A DNA stretch of 64,000 nt from Hathewaya limosa (GTDB taxonomy: Bacteria > Bacillota > Clostridia > Clostridiales > Clostridiaceae), in NCBI RefSeq assembly GCF_030815255.1, contig NZ_JAUSWN010000008.1, forward strand, positions 54,766 through 118,765, in the 5' to 3' direction. Below are positions 58,317-64,000 of the stretch, piece after piece. Positions within the stretch are counted from its first letter, which is position 1. Every line of letters begins with the position of its first letter. The notes beneath the pieces are model-generated. The model had not been told where the DNA came from. It did no database searches and saw nothing but the letters and a program-made list of their open reading frames with translations. A program made the translations under genes and the position numbers.

Positions 58317-61300
58317 ATGAATAAAAAGAATACTAAAATGTTAAGTGGTGCATTAGCAGCTACAACAGTATTAACAAGTGCAGCTCCAGTATTTGCAAAA
58401 GGAACTGACTGGAATAAAGTATATGAAAACGCTTTCAAGGCTATGCAAAAAGCTGAAAAAGATAAAACTCAAGAATCAATAAATGCAGCTAGAAAAGCTA
58501 TAGCTGAATTAGCTAAAAATAAAGAATTAATATCATTAGTAGGAACATTATCTGAGCATGTTGACGGAGTTCAACAAGGATTATTTAATGATTTCTATGC
58601 ATTAATGTATGTTGATGGAAAAGAAAAACCAAGAATGTCTCAAAAAGAGATAAATGAAGCTAGAGAATGTGTAAATTCTTTTGCTACATGTGATGTAAAC
58701 AAACAATACACACAATCTTGGTCTTCAGCAGTAGACAAGTTCCAACAAAACAATGTTAATGAAATGGTTGCTGCAGTTAAGAAAGCACAAGAAACTAAAG
58801 ATGCTAAAGATGTAGAAGCAGCTAAAGCTTTAGTAGCCGAATTAGAAACTTCTACAAATAAAGACGTTTTAAATGCTACAGCAGCTGAAAAAGCTAAAGT
58901 AGAAGCAGTAGAAAAAGAAATACAAAAAGAAAATGCTAAATTAAAAGTTGAAAAAGTTGAATTTGCAAACTTAAAGAAAGCTACTATTTCTTTCAACAAA
59001 GAATTAGATAAAGCAACTGTAGAAAAGGTTGGCAATGTTAGAGTATTTAAAGATAATGCTGAAGTAGCTGGTTTAACAGTTAAATTAGCAGAAGATAAAA
59101 AAACAGTATATGTTGTAAACACAGCAAATAAATTTGACCAATTACAAACATATAGATTTGTTATATCAAATATAGCAACTGTAGAAGGTGAAAAAGTTGA
59201 GAAAACTGAATTAACAGCAAAATCATCTGATAATTCATTCCCAACAGTTGTAGATGTAAAAGCTACATCTCCTAAGACATTAGTTGTTAAATTCTCTGAG
59301 CCAGTTAAAGGTTTACCAAATGCAGCTGGTGTAACAGAAAAAATTCAAATAGATGGAATTAATGCTTACTTAGCAGCAGCTGTCGATATAACTAAGATGT
59401 TTGATGAAAATACAGCTATTATAACTTTAGGAAATCCTTTAACAGTTGGTGAACATACAGTTAAAATTTCTGATTTAAAAGATGAAATAGATCTTCCATT
59501 AGAAGCTAACTCAACTAAAGTAACTTTAGTAGAAGATAAAGTAGTTCCAGCTGTAACTAATGTTGTTGCAGATAGAAATACAGTAAAAGTTACATTTAAC
59601 AAGGTTGTAGATAAGGCTACTGTTATTGCAGCTAATTTTAGAGTAAATGGTGAAGAACCAGAAGCAGATATAAAAACTGAAGATGGACAAACTTATGTAT
59701 TAACTTTAAAAGCAGGACATAAATTAGGTTTAGCATCTTTAGTAGAAGCTAAATTAACTTATAACAATGTAGCTGATAACTATGGAAATAAAGTAGAAAA
59801 AGAACAAACTGTAGAATTTACAGCTCAAGATGATAAAGTTGCTCCAATAATGGCAGGAACAAAAGTAAATGATGATAATTCTGTAGAAGTTTCATTCACA
59901 GAAAAAGTTGAAAATGCAACAACAACAGCAAACTATGAACTATTAGACAAAGATGGTAAAGTAGTAGCTGGTGGAATTACAAACATTGCAGATATAACTA
60001 AAGCAGAAAACAAAGGAACAGTTGTTAAAGTTACAGTAAAAGATGCAGACAAGATTTCTGGTAAATTCTCAATTAAAGCTGTAAAAAACAACACAATTGT
60101 AGATGAAAGTGTAAGAGAAAATAAATTAGCTGAAACTATATTAGCTTTCAACTTAAATGATAAAGTAGCTCCAGAAGTAAAAGGTGATGTAATATACGTA
60201 CAAGAAACAGCTGGAAAAGACTTTAATAAAGATAATGATGTTAAGGACAGCAAGTTTACAGTATACTTTACAAAGGCTATGAATCCTACAACATTATTAA
60301 ATAAAGCTAACTATATCTTCAACAATAAGTCTTTAATGGACTTAAAAGATGCAACTTTAACAGTAGGAAAAGATAATAAATCTGTTACAGTTACAATTAA
60401 TAGAAATGATGATGCAACTCAAGAAGTTATGGCAGGTGCAAAATTAAGAGTATTAAGATTAGAAGATAGTGTTGGAAATAGAATCAAAGATGAAAATAAA
60501 GAGATAAACTTTACTGCATTCGTTGAAAATACTGGATTTACAGCTATGATAGAAAAAGCTGAATTAGTTTCTTTAAATCAAGTAAAACTTTACGCAAAAG
60601 ACGGACAAGTTTTAACTAAAGTAGATCCTAACAAAGTAAGTTTCACTGCAAACAACGTTGCTATTGAAGGACTTCAAGTAATGAATGTTGTTATAAGTGC
60701 AGATGGACAAAGTGCTATCTTAACATTAAACAAAAATGTTAGTGGTGATGTAAAAAATAACGGAAATGCTATTAAACTTAAAGCAGCAGCAAAAGCTATT
60801 ACAAATAATGCAGAAATGAGCAATGACGCTTCAGTTGCAGATATGGATATAGCTGATATGGTAAAAGCTTCCTTAGTTAAAAAATCAGAAGAAGCTGTTA
60901 AAGTTGAAAACAATAAAGTTACTTTAACTTTTGATGAAGAATTAACAGTTCCAGTAGCAAATGTTCTTCCAGCAGTAGCACAATCTTTAGTAGTAAGAGA
61001 TTCTAAAGGTAATAGATTATCTTATGTAAATGGAGATTATTCAGTAGCAGTAGCTGGTAAAACAATAACTGTAACAATGAACAAAATTGGATTTAATGAT
61101 AAAGTATCTGTAGCATTAGAAAATAATACTACAATCTTTGATGCAAATAAATTAACAATTAACGATTTCAAAGTTACAACAGATAAAGAAGTTGTTAAAA
61201 AAGCTACAGGAGTTGCAGCAGTATTTGCAATTTCAAAACAAGGTGTTACTAAGGTTGATAAAGTAGCTTCAACAGCAACAGTTGGTGGAGCTAGTGATAA

Positions 61301-61850
61301 AATTACTGTAAAAGATCCAGATGGAAAAAATGCAGTAAAAGTTACAATTAAAAAAGAAGGTACAGATTTAAAAGTAGCTTCAACAAAAGAAAATGAAATA
61401 GAAATTACTATAGCAACTGATCAATCTAATAAAAATACAGCAGCTCTAATTCAAACAGAATTAAGAAAATTAGATGGATATAACAATTGGGAAGTTCAAG
61501 CAGTTGGAAGTTGGGATGCTCAATCTAAAGATACAGATATTACAACTGCAGAAGCTGTAACAGCTGGTGGAGTAGCAGCAGTTGCAGAAGCAAAAGAAAC
61601 TTATACAATTACAGTAAACAATGGTGCTACAGAAGATGGAACAATCGAAGTTAAAGTTGGAGATAAAACTTGGGAAGTAGAAGTTAAAAAAGGAAACACA
61701 GCAGAACAAGTAGCTACAGCAATTAACACTAAGATTGGTACAGACAAATTAGCAGGATTTGGTGAAGCAGTAGTAGGAAAAGTTGTTACATTAACAAAAA
61801 CAGCTGCTGGTGCAGTAGATGATGTAGTTGGTTCAGTTCAAGATAAATAA
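58317..61850 (+). CDS. S-layer-type surface protein, secreted, 1177 aa
   Basis: A classical signal peptide (MNKKN, a hydrophobic core to about residue 22, then PVFA|K cleavage after residue 27) directs export. Residues 28 to about 220 are a charged, strongly helical region (many A, K and E) that could bind wall polymer, as the helical N-terminus of SbsC does. The rest is a series of beta-rich Ig-like units with the recurring pattern VEVSFTEKV, KVTFNKVVDKATV and VKFSEPV, and a C-terminal pair of smaller domains. No SLH, CWB2, LPxTG or LysM motif is visible. Alanine- and lysine-rich composition and even codon use suggest very high expression. The frame is open 30 bp further upstream, but the GGGGG site and the signal peptide fix the ATG at 58317. 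Placement after a wall-polymer operon and before a SLAP protein supports an S-layer role. Confidence 0.85.
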   Translation: MNKKNTKMLSGALAATTVLTSAAPVFAKGTDWNKVYENAFKAMQKAEKDKTQESINAARKAIAELAKNKELISLVGTLSEHVDGVQQGLFNDFYALMYVDGKEKPRMSQKEINEARECVNSFATCDVNKQYTQSWSSAVDKFQQNNVNEMVAAVKKAQETKDAKDVEAAKALVAELETSTNKDVLNATAAEKAKVEAVEKEIQKENAKLKVEKVEFANLKKATISFNKELDKATVEKVGNVRVFKDNAEVAGLTVKLAEDKKTVYVVNTANKFDQLQTYRFVISNIATVEGEKVEKTELTAKSSDNSFPTVVDVKATSPKTLVVKFSEPVKGLPNAAGVTEKIQIDGINAYLAAAVDITKMFDENTAIITLGNPLTVGEHTVKISDLKDEIDLPLEANSTKVTLVEDKVVPAVTNVVADRNTVKVTFNKVVDKATVIAANFRVNGEEPEADIKTEDGQTYVLTLKAGHKLGLASLVEAKLTYNNVADNYGNKVEKEQTVEFTAQDDKVAPIMAGTKVNDDNSVEVSFTEKVENATTTANYELLDKDGKVVAGGITNIADITKAENKGTVVKVTVKDADKISGKFSIKAVKNNTIVDESVRENKLAETILAFNLNDKVAPEVKGDVIYVQETAGKDFNKDNDVKDSKFTVYFTKAMNPTTLLNKANYIFNNKSLMDLKDATLTVGKDNKSVTVTINRNDDATQEVMAGAKLRVLRLEDSVGNRIKDENKEINFTAFVENTGFTAMIEKAELVSLNQVKLYAKDGQVLTKVDPNKVSFTANNVAIEGLQVMNVVISADGQSAILTLNKNVSGDVKNNGNAIKLKAAAKAITNNAEMSNDASVADMDIADMVKASLVKKSEEAVKVENNKVTLTFDEELTVPVANVLPAVAQSLVVRDSKGNRLSYVNGDYSVAVAGKTITVTMNKIGFNDKVSVALENNTTIFDANKLTINDFKVTTDKEVVKKATGVAAVFAISKQGVTKVDKVASTATVGGASDKITVKDPDGKNAVKVTIKKEGTDLKVASTKENEIEITIATDQSNKNTAALIQTELRKLDGYNNWEVQAVGSWDAQSKDTDITTAEAVTAGGVAAVAEAKETYTITVNNGATEDGTIEVKVGDKTWEVEVKKGNTAEQVATAINTKIGTDKLAGFGEAVVGKVVTLTKTAAGAVDDVVGSVQDK

Positions 61851-61864
61851 TAAATTTTAAAATT

Positions 61865-61897
61865 AGGGCTATCCTACATGGGTAGCCCTTTATTTTT
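61865..61897 (+). terminator. Intrinsic terminator after the S-layer gene
   Basis: A GC-rich 10-bp stem (61865-61874 with 61880-61889, one G-T pair) with a 5-nt loop and a T-rich tail. Two TATAAT hexamers follow at 61897-61902 and 61905-61910 and may belong to a promoter for the next gene, although no -35 is clear. Confidence 0.9.
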
Positions 61898-61956
61898 ATA
61901 ATGTTATAATATTTACTATGAAATATATTAAAATTTTATTTAAACAAGGAGGCAAT

Positions 61957-62988
61957 ATGTCAAATAATACTAAAATACTAGCTTTAGATTTAAGAAATAG
62001 AGAAGTTAGAAATTCTATAATTTTAGATTTAAATAATATTCCTGGTGAAAAAAAATATATCATAGATTTGGATATAAAAGATCATGATAAAAAATTAAAA
62101 AAGTATTTCATAGATAAAGAATACGATAAGCTAATGGATAAAATAAAAAATTTAGAAGGTATAATATCTATAAATAGAAATAGTAAAGTATTTGAGATAT
62201 TTCAAGATCAAAAAAATTTTTATAATTACTATGTTCAGGCTATAAAACTTATAGATATTTCTAAAATTAAAGAACTTAGTATAGAAGAAAATATAAAACT
62301 ACAAATCTGTAAAAATAGTTTAAATACAATATTACAATTTAATGATCAAGTGCAACTGGGTGAATTTACAGATGATATAAATAAAATGTTAAATATAATA
62401 GACGATTATTTTCAAAATTATAACTTTACTTACCAAGTAAATGATCTAATTAATAAATTGAATGAAAACAGTTTATCTTATATTGAATATATTAATAAAC
62501 AAATTAGAATTTCTTTTAAAGAAAATAGTATACTTAATTTATCTAATAAATTATATTCCTATATATGTAATTTAAAAAATGATATCTTACAAAAATATAA
62601 TTGTGGTAACAATGATAAAGAGAGTCTAGTAAGGTATTTAATTGATTATGAATATTTAAAAATAATAAGTGATATAAACTTTAATGAATATTTGAAAAAT
62701 ATTAAAACTAAATATGAAAATTTAAGCAATCTAGAAGAAGATTTTAAAAATATTTATAAATTACATAGGTTGAATTCTTCTGAAAATTTTCAACAGTACT
62801 ACAATAACATTTCTATAATAGTTTATAATGCTAAGTTTACTATCCCAAATTTTTATAAAGAATACATAATAAGAAAAATTTCTTTTAAAAATAAAAAATA
62901 TTACAATTTAAACAATTTGTATAAAGATGTCGAAATTCATCTAAAGAATATAGAAAATTTAAAAGAAGAAAATTCTATCTTAATATAA
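61957..62988 (+). CDS. Unrecognised 343-aa protein between S-layer and SLAP genes
   Basis: I do not recognise the family. AAGGAGG at 61946-61952 selects the ATG at 61957; the frame extends back to 61918 without a ribosome binding site. There is no signal peptide or membrane segment, so it is probably cytoplasmic. The sequence is rich in Lys, Asn, Ile, Leu and Tyr, and appears largely helical, with coiled-coil-like stretches around residues 150-290. Only 24 bp separate it from the SLAP gene and no terminator lies between, so the two are very probably one operon. This suggests a role in S-layer export, assembly or modification. It could also be a diverged member of a glycosyltransferase or chaperone family, but I see no motif to support that. 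Confidence 0.85.
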   Translation: MSNNTKILALDLRNREVRNSIILDLNNIPGEKKYIIDLDIKDHDKKLKKYFIDKEYDKLMDKIKNLEGIISINRNSKVFEIFQDQKNFYNYYVQAIKLIDISKIKELSIEENIKLQICKNSLNTILQFNDQVQLGEFTDDINKMLNIIDDYFQNYNFTYQVNDLINKLNENSLSYIEYINKQIRISFKENSILNLSNKLYSYICNLKNDILQKYNCGNNDKESLVRYLIDYEYLKIISDINFNEYLKNIKTKYENLSNLEEDFKNIYKLHRLNSSENFQQYYNNISIIVYNAKFTIPNFYKEYIIRKISFKNKKYYNLNNLYKDVEIHLKNIENLKEENSILI

Positions 62989-63012
62989 AATTTAGTGAGG
63001 AGAAAGTAACTT

Positions 63013-63882
63013 ATGGCAAACTTATTTGAAAAATTATTAAAAAAAAGAAATGATATTAATAATGAGTTAGAAAAAAAGTTTGATGCTAAAGATTTAATGT
63101 ACAATGATGTACAGTTGAATTTTGATTATGGAACTTCAGAATTTAAGAAAGAATTAGTTTTTAATGAATTTAAAAATATACAAAGATCTAAAATAAATGA
63201 AATTTTAGAGATAAATACTGTTCATTTATACCACGGTTTTGAAGGAACAGAAGCTGGAATTTTTATAACTAACACTTCTAATGAAACTATAGAACTTTAC
63301 AAAGTTAAATTAGGTCTTATGAGTGAGTATAATTGTTTGGCAGGAGATGAAGTAATTGATTTTAAAGGAAATGTTAGAATTCAACCAAACTCTAGTGTTT
63401 ATCAAGAGGTAGTTTTTAAAACTCTAAACTTAAATCAAAATATAAAAAATTTAAAAGTAGTTTTTTCTGACTTAGATAGTCTAAAAGTATATTACAATAA
63501 ACAAATGGATATGGAAAATCTATTAGATCCAGATATTTCAGAGAACACCAAGGAATTTTTAAGAGATAAGTTTTATGATATTCCTATTTTAAGAGAAGAT
63601 GAATTTATAATAGATCCAATATTAGCATTAGGAGAAAATGACGGAATAAATTTAATAATTCTTTTTAGAAATGGAAGTAATAAAGATATAGTACTAAAAT
63701 CTATTCCTATTATAATTTCAATGCAAGAGAATCTACCAATATACATAGGAGCAATAAATTTAAATAATACTGAGTTTATTGTTGAAGGAAATAAAGGTAA
63801 ACTAGTAAATTTCAAGATTCCATTAGAATCTATGATGGTAAAACCAATAAAAAATTATAATTATAAGTTTTCTATTCAGTAG
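63013..63882 (+). CDS. SLAP-domain protein, probable S-layer assembly factor (SlaP-like), 289 aa
   Basis: Two related repeats are visible, at about residues 58-160 and 190-289. Each has the SLAP pattern: a short D/E-x-[FL] lead, an I-x-L-x-x-x-x-N-x-[ST]-N-x-x-[IV] strand pair, and a closing F-K-[IT] strand. The second (EFIIDPILALGE to YKFSIQ) is the clearer one. The paired-SLAP arrangement is that of the accessory Sec S-layer assembly protein of Bacillus anthracis (SlaP), which works with SecA2 to export S-layer proteins. There is no signal peptide, consistent with a cytosolic or membrane-associated role. GAGGAG precedes the ATG. No secA2 gene is in the window; it would have to lie to the right or elsewhere. 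Confidence 0.75.
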   Translation: MANLFEKLLKKRNDINNELEKKFDAKDLMYNDVQLNFDYGTSEFKKELVFNEFKNIQRSKINEILEINTVHLYHGFEGTEAGIFITNTSNETIELYKVKLGLMSEYNCLAGDEVIDFKGNVRIQPNSSVYQEVVFKTLNLNQNIKNLKVVFSDLDSLKVYYNKQMDMENLLDPDISENTKEFLRDKFYDIPILREDEFIIDPILALGENDGINLIILFRNGSNKDIVLKSIPIIISMQENLPIYIGAINLNNTEFIVEGNKGKLVNFKIPLESMMVKPIKNYNYKFSIQ

Positions 63883-63905
63883 ATATATATAATAAAGAAA
63901 AGGGA

Positions 63906-63952
63906 CTGTCGCATTAGCATAAAAATTTATACTAACGCGGCAGCGTTTTTTT
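63906..63952 (+). terminator. Intrinsic terminator after the SLAP gene
   Basis: An 18-position stem with two mismatches and one G-T pair (63906-63923 with 63926-63943), closed by a tight loop and followed by CG and seven T residues. It ends the S-layer assembly operon just before the window edge. Confidence 0.85.
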
Positions 63953-64000
63953 GTGTTTTATAGAAAATTTAATAATATTTTACCTTCTATAAGATTAATA

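Noticed and set aside
58640..59122. 160-codon minus-strand frame inside the S-layer gene
   Set aside because: A mirror effect of the low-stop, Ala/Lys-rich codon use of the S-layer gene. No motif and no start signal. The same holds for the 157-codon antisense frame at 55170-55643.

Overview
The window is a very AT-rich stretch of a low-GC Gram-positive chromosome. Its protein families (DUF11 giant proteins, TarI/TarJ, a SLAP-domain S-layer assembly protein, an S-layer preprotein) and Clostridium-style ribosome binding sites point to Clostridium sensu stricto, perhaps near the C. botulinum group III / C. novyi / C. tetani branch. That species-level guess is inference only. Every gene I accept (29 complete and one cut by the left edge) lies on the + strand. 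I see no tRNA, rRNA, CRISPR array, insertion sequence or phage gene.

Region 1 (1-31,925) is an array of giant, signal-peptide-less surface-type proteins. One is cut by the window edge (2-2350). Four are full length: 2596, 2180, 2163 and 2182 aa. One is a 448-aa stand-alone copy of the shared C-terminal module. The large proteins are built from about 144-residue beta-rich units in strict alternation. Type A is non-canonical, with a P-x-G-x-x-x-Y-[ND]-x-x-[LV] core and often an IDA[TS] motif. Type B is canonical DUF11 / TIGR01451. The layout is (A-B)6-C. The 2596-aa member has three additional B units, giving (A-B)6-B3-C. The C module is about 430 aa, carries conserved cysteines, and ends in a C-C-x-x-C tail that is absent only from the 2596-aa member. 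Most genes are separated by strong intrinsic terminators. The last two form an operon.

Region 2 (about 32,350-57,908) looks like one 25-kb cell-surface polysaccharide operon with a candidate sigma-A promoter in front and a terminator behind. It holds manA; an MBOAT acyltransferase with two AlgX/DHHW-type partners (polysaccharide O-acetylation); an initiating hexose-1-phosphate transferase; UDP-galactopyranose mutase; a DUF4422 protein; a TagF-like polymerase with tarI and tarJ (CDP-ribitol supply); manC (GDP-mannose supply); several glycosyltransferases; rmlA, rmlC and rmlB without rmlD; a left-handed-helix acetyltransferase; and two flippase and two polymerase genes. Two flippase/polymerase pairs suggest two repeat-unit pathways placed end to end.

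Region 3 (57,909-64,000) is the S-layer locus. It contains a 1177-aa secreted S-layer-type protein behind a long, structured leader with Spo0A-box-like sites, an unrecognised 343-aa protein, and a 289-aa protein with two SLAP domains resembling the S-layer assembly factor SlaP. My reading (inference) is that regions 2 and 3 work together: the operon makes and acetylates a secondary wall polymer, and the S-layer protein, exported with SLAP help, is held by it. The region 1 giants look more like mother-cell-made spore appendage or exosporium proteins, because they lack any export signal and DUF11 proteins are known in clostridial spore appendages. This is the most promising little-described system in the window.
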